A stretch of 64,000 nt of DNA from Takakia lepidozioides (GCA_030704615.1 CM060733.1:38504001-38568000), one strand, 5' to 3'; shown: positions 48,690-60,950, counted from the first letter of the stretch. Notes: generated by a model not told the origin, from the letters alone. Numbers and translations are program-made.

Positions 48690-49640
48690 CAAGAAGCAAC
48701 GTTCTCGTTGTTCGAATTTTCAAAAGCTTGAATTGCCAATTGAGCATTTGCAAGATTTTTCACCGGTTCCCACGTAGCTTCATGTAATGGAAATCCTTTC
48801 CATAAAACCAAATATTCCAACACCTCATGTCGTCATCGTTTCTATGTGCATTTTTCAACGGTCGACCTCCCATTCTTCATTTCCGTCTGTCAACTCTGGT
48901 AAAGGTTGTGGTTCTTGATTATTTTTTAATATTAATGGTCGAGGTTCGTAATGACGTAATAGAGAAACGTGAAACACCGGGTGGATCTTCATATGTGGTG
49001 ATAACTCCAGCTTGTATGCTACTGCTCCAACACGTTTAATGATCGAAAAAAGACCAATGAACCGTACTCCTAGTTTTTGCAATCCAATGATATGTAAGTT
49101 GGTTGTAGACAAGCACACTTGATCCCCGACTACAAACTCATCATCCCATCAATGTGCATTTGCATACTGCTTTTGTCGATTTTGGGCAATAATCAGCTTC
49201 TCTTTAGCTTGACGTACTCCCCGTCGAATTTGTTGCACAAAAGCGTTAGTCGCGGCTATCTTGGATAATTCTTCATTTGGTAACTTGAACTTTGTAAGAG
49301 TTATTGGCAAATTTGGATGTTCGCCATACATTAAAAAGAAATTAGTCTATTTGGTTGATGCGTTGACCAAATTATTGTACGAAAATTCTACCAAAGGTAA
49401 TAACCAATTCCACTCTTTTTGTTCTTCTAACGTAAAGGCCCGCAATATGTCTTCAATTGTACGATTCGCTCGCTCTGTCTGTTCATCTGACTCAGGATAA
49501 TATGTTGTTGACATAGCTAATTAAAAAGACCAAATAGGCTTTTCCAAAACAAGCTAGTAAATTGGGTACCCCTATCAGTAATGAAAACTTTAGATAACCC
49601 ATGTGGGAATAGACCGCTCCAAGATATAGTCGAGCTAGTT
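48690..49640 (-). pseudogene. Second chromovirus fragment: integrase tail and chromodomain
   Basis: Leftward, the fragment holds the integrase end (SDEQTERANRTIEDILRAF, VEFSYNN, MYGEHPNLP), the VAYKLELSPHMKIHPVFHVSLLRHY segment and a chromodomain (LEYLVLWKGFPLHEATWEP) near 48830-48730. The sequence differs from the nested chromovirus, so it is a separate family. Stops occur near 49150, 49340 and 49520. No LTR was identified; a repeated GACTTGAGG-type area lies at its 3' side. Confidence 0.75.
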
Positions 49641-49719
49641 CAGGTGCAGTGACAGATTTTCTAGTGGGGTAAGTGCAAACTACACTGGCTCAAAAGCGGC
49701 AGATGTGCCCTCCACTGAA

Positions 49720-50005
49720 AGTCCATGAGAAAAAATTAATTAGATTTTAACTAAGGATATTTGTTCAAATATATTTTTATCTTTATAAGTAATGGTATAC
49801 TAATCATATTTAGTAAATGGTCTCATCCCAAATATTTGAGATATTATTTATTATATATTTTCTTTTTAAAAAATCTTATTTAAATAATAATAATAATTTA
49901 TTATTATCTTGTAGTTTATGAAATTTGTCCATATAACAATAAGCTCCTAGAGACAATAACAATATATATATTCTTAGCAAAGATCTCGACCCAAATTCCA
50001 GTGAT
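49720..50005. other. Very AT-rich stretch
   Basis: TATTTATTATATA, AATAATAATAATAATTTATTATTATC and similar sequence. No gene was seen. Confidence 0.7.
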
Positions 50006-50107
50006 GACAAAGTCAGAACACAGAGGCAAGAATAGGCCCTCTTTCGTCGTTCATTTCGTTACGGCGCCAATTCCTGCGCGAGGTATGCCAAATCCGCGCG
50101 GGAGCAT

Positions 50108-50290
50108 CGAGGAAGGTGGACACAGGCAAAGTGGTCGGTGGTGAAATCATCAAACGGGGCATCACAACAGATGTCATTTTGAACACTATCCTGGTGGACA
50201 TGTATGCCAAATGCTGCAGCATCAAGGATGCAAAAGGAGCGTTCGACACTACGGCAGAAAGAAATGTGCGACGAATGTGGAATGTGGAAT
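50108..50290 (+). pseudogene. PPR repeat fragment
   Basis: The + frame reads TTDVILNTILVDMYAKC, SIKDAKGAFD, the typical second half of a plant PPR repeat and the start of the next. Less than two repeats remain. It resembles the PPR array at 52405-53935 and may derive from the same locus. Confidence 0.7.
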
Positions 50291-50694
50291 GTGGAATGCA
50301 ATGCGGACAGGGTACCGGATTAAGGATAGCTGATGATGCAAGATGGAGTGTGGGTCCAGGTAATAACTCCAAACAATGTGGTTTTCCTTCGTGGGTTCGT
50401 AGTATCGTGTAGCATCATAGGATGGAGGCCTGTTGTTGTCTTTAGAGCAATCAGCAGAAACAACTGTACTCTGGACTGAAGCAAGAAAGCACCAGGGATA
50501 GCTAGACAATGTTGATAATTGGTATATCTCGCACATTATAATCAATGTTGGACTATGCACAAAGGTCCCCTACAGTTTGCAAGGTGCTTGGGAGGGTTTA
50601 GATTGTGACTGCTCTGCTGCTCCCAGGTCATTTCCACATAACACTCCAAAGTCTCTAGACTACTGACATAAGCAGTGATGGAAGATGGACGTTT

Positions 50695-50700
<6 letters not shown>

Positions 50701-50748
<48 letters not shown>
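50701..50748. repeat. (CT)n microsatellite
   Basis: About 24 uninterrupted CT units. Confidence 0.98.
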
Positions 50749-50750
<2 letters not shown>

Positions 50751-51419
50751 CAACTAATTATTCCATGTATATGTAGAGAGGTCTTTGGGTCCGATTGTTG
50801 TGTACTTGACTGCTGAACTTTCTCTTTTACTCAAAAAACCTCACAGCCCAAAAGGCGTACTCGGTTGCAGTGCATCTTAGGATAAGCCTCGCTCTGTTTC
50901 TCTTACACAAAATAGGCTTACAGGTTTGAACACAGATATCCAACAATGAGTACTAGGTGGTAGTGTCGTGTAAGGCATACGGCATGCAGACAATGTAATT
51001 GTGCAGAAACTCACTGACAAGGCTTCAGCATGGTTTGGGAAATCCTTGCTTTTAGGCATTCATCCCCCCTTCCTTTAAATGTAGTGTGGGTTGTAGGGCT
51101 ATGTTAAGCGTGGTCTGAGAAACACACTTGCCTCTGCAAGGACAACAACCAATTGCCCAGGTCCCAAAGATTTACCCTGAGAGCTTTGACTGGGACGCCA
51201 AACATGAACGATTTATATTGGGTTCTACCACCTTGGGCTCCCTCCTCTCCCTATGCAATGTATGGGCAATAAGTGGATGGTGGGTAGTTGGAGCAGACTG
51301 AGGAGACCAAAAAGTTGTGGGGTGATGGTCACTAGCTGACAGTTCTTTCAAAGAGGTTGCAACATGTTGTTGTTGTGTGTGAAGAATCATGTGGGTTTAT
51401 GCAAGTCATTTTGTCCACT

Positions 51420-52195
51420 AATATGGCGTGGTGGGGATGGTGGCATGTTTGGGCAGGGTGCAAATGCACTGTATCCATTTGGGCAGGAACAGCTGTTGTC
51501 TGTTCTAGATCCATCTGAGCAACAGAATGTTCTCTCTGCATTTTACCAGCGCCTAACATCTACAGACTCTTTAACCCAACAACAAGCTATATGTCCCATC
51601 ACATTTCACCTGAGCTTGTTCTTCCTTGTACAACAATTTGACACACACAAATTGCTAACTCTCTTTCTTGAAAAGATGCAGAGAGGAGAGGGAGATTGTC
51701 AATGCCCAATGTGAGGGTGGCTTGAACCAACATCCATTTTCTGATACAATGTCCGGGGTATTCTCATCAGAGAGCGACCCGTGTGAGGACCATCAAGAAT
51801 ATAGTCCCTGCACCTCTGTTCACCATCTTTCAAAATCTCGAGGCTGAGCCTAAAGCGGCCCTGTTGGGGTCTATTTGCTGGGTCACACACAACAAATTGA
51901 TGCTTGTGTGAAGGGCTTGCTAGAGATATCTGGAAAGCGCGAACCAATTGCTTATACCAAGGTAGTTCCCACTACTGGAGTAGGTCCCTCACAAAGGTTT
52001 GCTCTTGTTCCGCCCAGACTGGGGGGACGGCCACAAGGCTATGGCAACACAATGTCTCATGAATACATTCTCTTTCCCACACACAAGCCAGATGGGTTAT
52101 TTGTAATTTATGAGTATGACAATGTCCTAGAAGGAGGTGGTGGCATGCAGGCGCAAGCGTGGCTGCGATGGGAGATGGGGTTGAGTTTTTCTCAT
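51420..52195 (+). pseudogene. Possible proline iminopeptidase fragments
   Basis: At 51445-51585 the + frame reads FGQGANALYPFGQEQLL, then a DPSEQ..VLSAFYQRLTSTD block, the shape of the cap region of alpha/beta-hydrolase proline iminopeptidases. At 52150-52185, after a GCATGCAG splice-like site, AQAWLRWEMGLS fits the same family's next segment (usually ARAW..WE). Intervening sequence (51590-52145) is unexplained and partly open on both strands. No catalytic Ser or His is present. The family call is from memory of the pattern and is tentative. Confidence 0.35.
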
Positions 52196-52404
52196 CATCA
52201 CCCTCCGTGGTCAGCTGGGATGGCCACCAGTACCTCACCGTCCCCTCCCTAGTATGGCGTTGTGTACCTCACTTGCATTAATTTTTGAGAGCACAATGTT
52301 AAAGATAACATTTTTGGATGCAGGTTTCTAGTGAGTCCAATAATGGATGTGATGCGAAGGGAGTGTTCGACAATGTCTAAACAAAATGTGGTATCCTGAA
52401 GTTC

Positions 52405-53935
52405 AATGATTGCAGCATATGCCCAGCATGGGTATGGGATGGAGGCTTTGAAGACCTATGAGCAAATGATGTGGGAAGGGGTGAAGCCATACCAGGTCGC
52501 ATTCATTTGTGTTTGCAATGCATGTGCGAGCCTGGCAGCCCTGGAAAAGGCCAAAGAGGTCCATGCTGACATCATCAAAGCTGGGATTGTACCAGATGTC
52601 ATTTTGAACATTGCCCTGGTGAAAATGTATGCCAAATGTGGGAGCATCAAAGATGCAAAGGGAGTGTTCGACAATATGACTAAATGAGATGTGGTATCCT
52701 TGAGTGCAATGATTGCAGGATATGCCCAGCATGGGTGTGGGATGAAGGCTTTGGAGACCTATGAGCAAATGATGTGGGAAGGGGTGAAGCCAGACTAGGT
52801 TGCATTCATTTGCATTTGCAATGCATGTGCCAGCCTAGCAGCCCTGGAAAAAGAATAAAAGGTCCATAATGACATCATGAAAGCAGGAATTGTACCTGAT
52901 GTCATTTTGAGCAATAGCCTCGTGGACATGTATGTCAAATGTGGCAGCATCGAAGATGCAAAAGGAGTGTTTTGACAGTATGGCTGAAAAAAATGTGGTG
53001 TCATGGAACACAATGATTGCAGGATATTCCTAGCATGGGTGTGAGATGGATGCTTTGGAGACCTATGAACAGATGATGTGGAAAGGGGTGAAGCCGGACC
53101 AGATTACATTCATCTGTGTTTGCAATGTGTGTGCCAGCCTAGCAGCCCTGGAAAAGGGAAAGAAGGTCCATGAAGACATCATGAAAGCTGGAATTGTACT
53201 TGATGTAAAAGGGAGTGTTTGACAATATTGCTGAACGAAATTTGGTGTCATGGACTGCAATGATCACAGGATATGCCCAGCATGGTTGTCACAGGAATGC
53301 CCTGCACTATTTGAAGGAATGCAAAAGGCTTGAACTGGACAGTATCACCTTCATATGTGTTCTCTCCGTATGTAGCCAAGTTGGCCTAGTGGATGAAGGA
53401 AAACACTACTTTGATTCACTGAGTCAAGATCATGGTGTCACTCCAACAGTAGAGCACTTTGTCTGCATGGTTGACCTGATTGGTCGTGCAGGGCGATTAG
53501 ATGAGGTAGAGGACTTCATTAACAACATGCCAATTAAACTAGATGCTATGGTATGGAGGACCTTGCTTGGTGCCTGCAAGATTCATGGCAATGTGGAGAT
53601 GGCTGAACGTGCTGCAACATCTATTCTCAAGTAGGATGAACAGGATGTTGCGACTTACGTGTTGCTATCAAACATCTATGCTGCAGCTGGCAGGTGGGAC
53701 ATGCTGCGCAGGTGAGGAAGATGATGAAGGTCAGAGGGGTTAGAAAAGAGTCATGTCACTTCTGCATTGAGGTTGACAACATGGTGCACACCTTTTTTTT
53801 GTAGATGATAAATTGCATCTAAAATTTGAGAAGATCCATGCTCAGCTGAGAAGATTGTCTCGGCAGATGGAGGAGGCAGGGTATGTACCTGACACTCATT
53901 TTTATTGCATGATGTGGAGGAGCAGCTATGAGGTA
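52405..53935 (+). pseudogene. PPR protein, PLS/DYW type, disabled and truncated
   Basis: Proteins of this type bind organellar RNA and guide editing. Several repeats with MIA(A/G)YAQHG, VKP(Y/D)Q, CNAC(A/ )SLAAL and NI/SLVKMYAKCGSI are visible from 52405 to 53280. They are nearly identical at DNA level, suggesting recent internal duplication. The E domain follows (LVDEGKHYFDSLSQDHG, VDLIGRAGRLDE, VWRTLLGACKIHGNVE), then an E+ end near 53760-53900 (VDNMVHTFF, AGYVPDT). Stops at about 52686, 52797, 52856 and 53632 and frame changes near 52970, 53200 and 53805 disable it. The DYW deaminase domain is missing after LHDVEEQ near 53930. Confidence 0.85.
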
Positions 53936-53939
53936 CCTA

Positions 53940-54147
53940 CCAGGCTAGCATAACCGGATTAATACTGTCGTGCGCATACATATCGCTACACAACTACATC
54001 GCTGTCCAAAACCACACAACACATGTGCACGCCACACACTAGTATACCACTAGTCCACCACTAGTCCAACCACTAGACTACAACTAGTCAGTCACTAGGC
54101 TGCCACTATGCTGCCCACTATGGCAGTCACTAGTCCACACAATGATA
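53940..54147. other. Short repeat-rich junction
   Basis: Repeated CACTAGT and CCACTA words (54040-54140). It joins the PPR remnant to the gypsy element. No gene. Confidence 0.5.
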
Positions 54148-54230
54148 AAGAAGAAGAATACAAGCACAAGCTCATGCGAGCTCACAAAGCTGAAGCATAA
54201 ACTCATGCATATATAACCTCATCACTCAAA
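54148..54230 (-). repeat. LTR piece abutting the end of gypsy pol
   Basis: About 80 bp (AAGAAGAATACAAGCACAAG to CCTCATCACTCAAAT) match 62394-62477 within the long LTR. It touches the pol frame directly at about 54231, so normal 3' sequence is missing here. Confidence 0.75.
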
Positions 54231-55022
54231 TATCACGGTGCTGTGCAATGGCAAGGTTCTCAAAAGCCATGGGCATGACTTTCTTGAACAACTCTGCACG
54301 CTAATCACATGCACGTACCCACACGTCCGGATCATCAAGGTTAAGGATTTGAGCAGTGTCCCTACGAATGGCTGCAGGCAAATCCGGCTCTTGGCCAAAG
54401 AGAAGGAAATATGGTGAGAAAGAGGCAATTGATGCTTGTTTGCTGAACCTGTAGCCCATGGCTAGCCAAGGCACCTGAAGATCCCAATCTCCTAGGTGTC
54501 CTTTCTACAAGCCATACTTTCGTAAACCCCTCTTCACCATTTGAACAACTCTCTCTGCCAAGCCATCGGCCTCAAGATAATCCCGAGAAGTGGTGCGGTG
54601 GTCTATCAAGGCTTTATCACACAAAGCCTGAAACTCCCACAATAACTCTCTCCCTTGGTCCGTGAGTACCTCAGCTGGAGCACCGAATCGGCTAAGCACA
54701 CGATCCAAGAATGCATACGCAGCCCCCTCACTAGCCTTGTCAGGCAATAGAACCAACTCAATCCACTTAGAGAAGTGTTCCACCATCACCAACACATATC
54801 TGTGGTGGCGCATAGTCAGTGGCAACGGTCCTGCGAAGTCAAGACTCCACCTGTAGCCCAATCCCATGATTGGTAATGGATGCAACTGTGGTGTAGGGGC
54901 GTTGAATGAAGCACGCACCCTGTCACATACCATGCACCTAGCCACAAACTATTGCACCTCTGTATGCATACCACGCCACCAATACTGCCCCTACAGTAAA
55001 CTGTGAGTGCGTTGCACTCCAA
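54231..55022 (-). pseudogene. DNMT-gypsy integrase
   Basis: Leftward from about 55022: the zinc-binding region (HFGVQRTH, CMVCDRVRA), the core with SLDFAGPLP (Asp), LTDQGREL (Asp) and EADGLAERVVQ (Glu region), and the C-terminal part ending near AIAQHRD at 54231. Stops interrupt it near 54990, 54950 and 54505. The last part of integrase is missing at the junction with the LTR piece. The usual motif around the third catalytic residue is altered (DYLEADGLAERV). Confidence 0.8.
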
Positions 55023-56748
55023 AATGCCTCAACTCCTCATAGGCATGCCACACCAACCGTGCACGCTGTGTGGGGTGAGGCACAATCCTCACCCAACCAT
55101 CCTCCCATACTCGGAGCAGGTGAATCCCCTCCCACTTGAACCTCTTGGCTCGTTGCAAGATCCGATCTCTCTCCCTGGCAGTCATAGTGGCTGTCGTGTC
55201 TCCCGTGCGAAGGTAGTCCAACACAGCCGAATCCTCATGTATATCTCTGGCACCACCTGGCTCATCACTAGCCTCAGGGTCCTTAGACACTCCATCTACA
55301 GTCATTCCTGTTGTAGGTCCAACCTGACCTCCCGATGCCAAGATACACAAAAAGGCAGATGCATGCCATCCCGACACCATCTCCTCATCCATCTCACCAT
55401 GCCACCGAGCTCCAGTGTCATCCTGCTGGCTCGTGCATGGATTGCAACTCAATCCATCCGCATCCCGATTGACCAAACCCGGTCGATGCACAACCTGAAA
55501 GTCATACTCCTGGAGTATGAGTGCCCACCATGCAAGCTTCCCCGTAAGCTTGTCTGACTCCATCAACCACTTGAGTGGTTGGTGATCCGTGACAAGGGTG
55601 AAGAGATTACCGTATAGATAACACCTGAAGTGTGCCACGGCCCACACTGCAGCTAAGCACTCTCCCTCATATGAGCTGTACTTAGCCTCTGCAGTGTTGT
55701 TCGAGCGGCTAGCATAAGCCACTATGAACTCTCTTCCCTCATCATCCACCTGTGTGAGCACCGCTCCAAGCCCCAACATGCTCCAATCCGTATGCAGCTG
55801 AAAGGGACGCCCCCTGATAGGTCGTCTCAGGATAGGCGCCGAGGTCAACTTCGCCTTGAGCTCTTGAAAAGCTGCTCATCTTCCCACTGTCACTCCTAGT
55901 CCACCTTGGTCAGCTTGGTTAGAGCCTTTGCAATGGCACTAAATCCCTTGACAAACCGTCTATGATAGTTTGTCAACCCCATGAAAGCTCAAACTCGGCT
56001 CACATCTGTGGGGCGTGGAATTTGTGCAATGGCCTCTACCTTAGTCTGCTGTACCCCCAATCCTCCAGGATATATCATGTGACCCAGATACTCAATCTGG
56101 AAGTGGAAAAACTTGCACTTCAATCCGTGCACTCTCAAGCGCTCCAATACCACCTGAAGGTGTCTCTCATGCTCCTCCACCGTAGCACTAAAGATAATGA
56201 TGTCATCTATGTAGCACCGAGCAAAGTCCACCCCTGCTAGAATCCTATCCATGACTCTCTGAAACTCTGCAGGAGCATTCTTAAGCCCAAATGGTAAGAA
56301 CCGCCACTGATATAGACAATCCTTGCTCATTGATCCCCCAGAATGCCGTCTTCTGCTTGTCCGCCTCCTTGATCGGCAACTGGTGATATCCGGATCGTAA
56401 ATCCAAAGTGCTAAAGACCTTAGCATGCCCGATGACATCAAAGATCTCCTCTGGTGTTGGCATGGCATACTTATCGGACTTGGTCTGACGATTTACAGGC
56501 CGGTAATCACCGCACATACGTCTCTCCGTCCAATTGCCATAGACATCCTTCTTGGCTGGCATCACTGTGGCTGAAGCATACTCTCCACTAGAGAGCTCCA
56601 CCAAACCAGCCTCCCAGAGATCTTGAGTCCTCATCTGAATCAAAGACCTCTCCATGTCACTGTATCTATAGGGTCTCCAAAAGATTGGCGTGTCAGTGGC
56701 CAACTCAATACGAATATCTTGACCCTTCAGTGCTCCCAAGTCCTTCAA
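54991..56748 (-). pseudogene. DNMT-gypsy reverse transcriptase and RNase H
   Basis: Leftward from 56748: IFWRPYRYS, MCGDYRPVN, FSTLDLRSGYHQ (catalytic Asp), PFGLKNAPAEFQRVMD, CYIDDIIIFS (YIDD box) and GHMIYPGG. RNase H from 55848 has LHTDWSMLGLGAVL, AYASRS, SYEGECLAAVWAV and TDHQPLKWL. A linker with HRPGLVNRDADGLS leads to integrase. A frameshift lies near 56300-56340 and stops occur near 55860 and 55985. The RT is of Ty3/gypsy type. Confidence 0.9.
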
Positions 56749-57169
56749 ACTGAAGGCAAAGCAATTCCTGTAAGCCCTCAGGAACTGCCGTATACGTCGT
56801 CTCTCTCCTCCGGTGACAATGGGTCCAATGTCAGGCTCCCAATTGTCCTCCGTAACTGCAACCTTAAGTCCAGTGGGCTTAGAGGTAGAGGACGCGTCCA
56901 GTGGTTGCTATGTTGCAACCTCTTGAGCAGTACTCCCTACCTGCTCAGTCAATGACAATGCCTCATCCTGCCCCATCATCTCATCCTCGAGGACTTCCTC
57001 AACCCGAGAAAAATCCCCAACCTCATCCATCACCGCCGCCCTGGCTGCCAACTCCCTCTGAACCTCGAGCACCTCCCACGTGTGCCATGGATGCCTGCAC
57101 CCTGTGGTCCTCTCATGCTCGCCCCCACTCACTGCCTGTACCGTCTCGATAGGCAGAGAGACCATCGAG

Positions 57170-57990
57170 GGAAGTGTACTCCGCACTCTGCGTTGCTCAG
57201 CCATAGCCAAGCTGATAATCCAGGTCAAGCAATTGAGATCCATTGCTTGCCCCAACACTTGACGACGTGATGACTCAGAAAGAGACGGCACCGCCATGGT
57301 ACCAGTGGTAAAACCCATTGCCCACTCACGCTCGTCAGCATTAAGCTCCACTAACTGCTGCAACTGAGCATCCCATAGGAGGCCAGGTCCACTATCCCGG
57401 AAAGCATGCGATCATGGGAAACTGAGTAGTGTAGGTAATGCTGCTCGTGGTTGACCCACCTTGTTGACCAGTGCCAAAGGCAAACGGTCATCGTGTCTCA
57501 CACGCTGAGACTGCCTGCCATGGACGATGAGCCCGTGACCCCACTGTAGCTGTATCTAACAACTCTGCTGACCCAAGCCACGACCGGACTTGATGCACAC
57601 TGACCATCACCCTGGCCCAAGAATCGCCCATCAGTGGCACATTCTTCAAGATGTATGCTGGAGATACAGCTTGATGAAGCTGCAAGTGGCGCAAAACCCA
57701 CATCATCTCCCAAAACAGACCCGACCTCGAGTCTCGTAATCCATTGCCATGCCCGGCTGATGAATGCTCTTGGCAGGGCCAACCTGCCACTACTAGATCA
57801 ATGGAGCCAACCCACTCCAAATCCTGCGCCCCCAGCAACGAAATGTCTGCTGGCAAGGCCTGTTGATATCAACGAACTGCAGACACCGGCAATAACTCAG
57901 GGTACTGCTGCACAGAAGATGAAGTAACCTCCCCACTCTCACAGAGTGTAGCTGCCAGCCTGAACACCTCAGTTGGTCTTACCCCCGGCG
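57170..57990 (-). pseudogene. Cytosine-5 DNA methyltransferase domain carried by the gypsy element
   Basis: Leftward, after YPELLP (about 57900) and ADISLLGAQ, motif IV appears as LVVAGWPCQEHSSAGHG (about 57795) with the catalytic Cys of PCQ, then LRDSRSGLFWEMMWVL. Motif VI is YILKNVP (about 57645), where ENV is expected, so the catalytic Glu is Lys (AAG for GAG). Motif VIII is TVGSRAHRP. Motif IX-like PRAALPTLLSFP, a stop at 57414-57412, then HAFRD, REWAMGF and motif X LGQAMDLN follow (to about 57190). The AdoMet motif I region (about 58000-58080) is too damaged to read. It lies between gag and reverse transcriptase in the same orientation. The domain is recognised with confidence; this copy is inactive. 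Confidence 0.85.
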
Positions 57991-59848
57991 TCGCAATCAT
58001 AGTAGCCGAGAACAATGGAGCCTGGCACACAGATGTGGCCGCTCCCAGCAGCACACTAGCTGCCATAGCCTTGGCAGCACTAGGTAGTGGTGCTACCCGT
58101 GTAGCTCTCCCCAATGGCATAATAACCTCCGCCTCGGTAACAGTCGGGCGAGAACTAGGTGCCATGGATGGCGTCGACACTGTCTCCGCCAATATGAATG
58201 ACTGAGGAAGCCTAGCCTGACGATTTGTCTTCCCACGCTGTGGATCCAACTCCACCTCTGCACCTCGTGGCTCAGGAACTCGTGTTGCTCCTCGAGTCAC
58301 GGCTGCAGCAGACTCCACCTGCACTAATGGTAGTGCTGCTCCGCACATGAATCCCATGCCTTCTATATCTCCTCCCTCAGGAGCAAGAGATGGACCATCC
58401 GGCCTTGGAGCCGGTACCACCTGAGCTGTAGCCATGGCAGCGAGCCTCTGCTCTAGTTGCTGAAGCCGGTTGGCCATGCCTTGGTCAACACCCTGACCTC
58501 CGCGTCCTTGGCCATGTTGAGCTTGCCCTTGGCCTACACCTTGTGCCTGGCCACCTCGTCCTCTCTGGGCTGCCCCACCTCGCCCCTGGCCACCATTGTT
58601 CCCTTGGAACTGGCCTGGGCACAACTCAGCATGCAAACCATATCCGGCATCACATCCCGGTATTTCTCCAGGATCCCCTTGATCCAATCTGGGCTTGGCT
58701 CCCTACTCCATGCCTGTGCTTGCCACACTGCCCACACTGCAATTGTGCAGGCTGTGCATGTGCCGACCCTTTGCCTCCCTCTGGGCAATCCTTCTTGACA
58801 TGGGGTCCTCCACATGTCCAACACACCACCTCAGCCCGTTGTTGGCCTGCAAATGAAAGAAGAGACCCCTGCATCTGAGGTCCTCTCTGTCCTTCCCTGA
58901 GCTTCACCTGAGCCCCCTTGTTGCCTTGAACACGTTGAGGTAGTGGTTGGCTAGGAGCACCACTACCCCGTGGTGTCTCCTTAGCAAATCCCACCATGAC
59001 CACTCGTTCCTCCACCATGTTGAGCTCTATCCGCTCTGCCAGCAAAAACACATTTGCTAAGGTGGGTTGGGTCGTTTGTAGGAGAGTTGCATCCCGCACC
59101 CTTTTCCTCAGCTCCTTGTCCAATATCCCATACTAGAATTGGACTGCCTGAGCTTCCGTAACCCCTTGGGTTACATTTATCAAGTGCCTCATGCGAGTGA
59201 AAGCCTCCCTCAAGCTCTCAGTAGGCTGAACTCTTGCAAGCTCCGCAACTTCTCTGTCCTCACCCCTTAGTAGTTCCCTCTCAACTCTTCGAAGAACTCC
59301 ACAACAGGGTTGAAGGCAGACACGGGTACTGGTGCTGGTGCGGTAGTGGCTTGGGTGGACGTCGTAGCTACGGTACCACCAGTCCCACTAGTCCCACTGC
59401 AGCTTGCTGAAGCTGCCGGTGCAGCGGCATATGTAGCCACTGCCCTCGTGGCTCTAGTGCCCCTAGTGATGGAGACATAGTCAGGTGACCAGTACATCCT
59501 CCACTCCTCGATCTCAACCTCATGCCCCCGCCTGAACTCATGGTAATCATCCATAGGCAGCCCCTCAAGGTGCTGAAACAGCCCCTTGCATGCCATGAAA
59601 GGCGTAAATAGTTGTGGATTGCGCATTTGCTGCAAATCACACCTTGTGTCCCACAACAATGGCAAGGAAACAACTTGCACCGCCGGTATGAGTCCCCTGA
59701 TTCACAATCCGAATCAGAACCTTCCGTAGAAGACACAAGAGGTGAAGGTGGCCTAAACCGCACACCTCGTCTCGTGTACCCACTAGTATCGCTAGTGCTC
59801 GAACCGGCACTGTCCCCAGCAACTAGTGGCACCTCCGTGTTGACAAAC
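57991..59848 (-). pseudogene. DNMT-gypsy gag and linker
   Basis: Leftward from about 59832: a Ser/acidic start with Cys pairs (CCGTQGVICSKC), FQHLEGLPMDDYHEF, a Thr/Ala-rich low-complexity stretch (59300-59450), the gag core (RMRHLINVTQGVTEAQA, FLLAERIELN, about 59210-59020) and two knuckles near 58820-58720 (CWTCGGPHVKKDC and CGQCGKHRHG). A Gly/Gln-rich linker (58620-58480) and a Pro/Ala-rich segment lead to the methyltransferase. Stops and frame changes occur near 59640, 59270, 59130 and 58680. Confidence 0.7.
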
Positions 59849-60554
59849 TGTCACTCAACCGGTCATGAACATGTCCCTAACCCCCTCTCCACAAGGTAAC
59901 CGGGTAGAGAACCTGTTGCGGCTTATGGTTTGGAATACTAGGTTCCTAACATAGCCTACACCTGCACTTGCATCCACCGCAAGCACTCCTATGGTTGGCT
60001 GGTCATCACCTCGAACCTCACCACAGGAAAAACAATGATAGTCTGACTGGTCATCACCCCAGCCTCACCATCAACAACATGCTCTAGGACTGGCCGGTGA
60101 TCAAATCCGGACCAATCACCTATAAAAACAAATGCCCACACAAAACTAACATGGCGCACAGTCAAGCATGCAGGTATGGAGGGGATCCAAACACAAGAAA
60201 TCAGAACGACAACTTCCCCACACCAAAAACAACTCCACGGTGTTGCTCCTGCAAGGACACCCCAGCCCAAACCCGGACTGACTCTTGCCTCCACCTATGG
60301 AAAGGTCTTGGCCTAGTGAGAGGGTGGAAAACTACGAGGAAGAGAAGCTAAAGCAATGCCTAACCCCAGCATGCCCTCATCCCAACACTCTTATTCTCCT
60401 CTCTTCCCTCACTTGCATGACCATTGAAATATCATGAAGATACTCCTCAAACCGCCCTCCACGAGTTTCAAAATTTGGCCTTCAAGACCACATGCTAGTC
60501 CTCAGGTAGTCCATCAGTGCCTCCACGAGTTAACATAGGCCGTCCACATGTCAA

Positions 60555-60950
60555 CACGGGCCACCACAGACCAGCACAGGCCCACATAGATCACTGGTCA
60601 CAGCCGTCACAACCCCACACAGGCCACAGGCCACAGGTCACAGCCTGTCACAGCCCCAAAGGCCACATGGCACAGCCTGTCACAACCCCTCACAGCCCAT
60701 CAAAGCCCCACAGGCCACAAGTCACAGCCTGTCACATCCCGTCACGGCCCCAAAGGCCATAGGCACAGCCTGTCATAGTCCCTCACAGCCCCACAGGCCA
60801 CAGATCACAGCCTGTCACAGTCCCCCACAGCCCCAAAGGCCACAAGCACAGCATGTCACAGCCCTATACAGGTCACAGGGGTCACAGCCCCAAAGGTCAC
60901 AGCCTGTCACAGCCCTACACAGGTCAAAGGGGTCACAGCCCCATCCATGG
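60555..60950. repeat. Tandem CACAGCCTGTCACAGCCCC-like repeat inside the LTR
   Basis: About ten imperfect units of roughly 30-40 bp made from GGCCACAGGTCACAGCC and TGTCACAGCCCCAAA words. The LTR copy at 10190-12683 lacks this array, so it expanded in this lineage of the element or was lost in the other. Confidence 0.85.
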
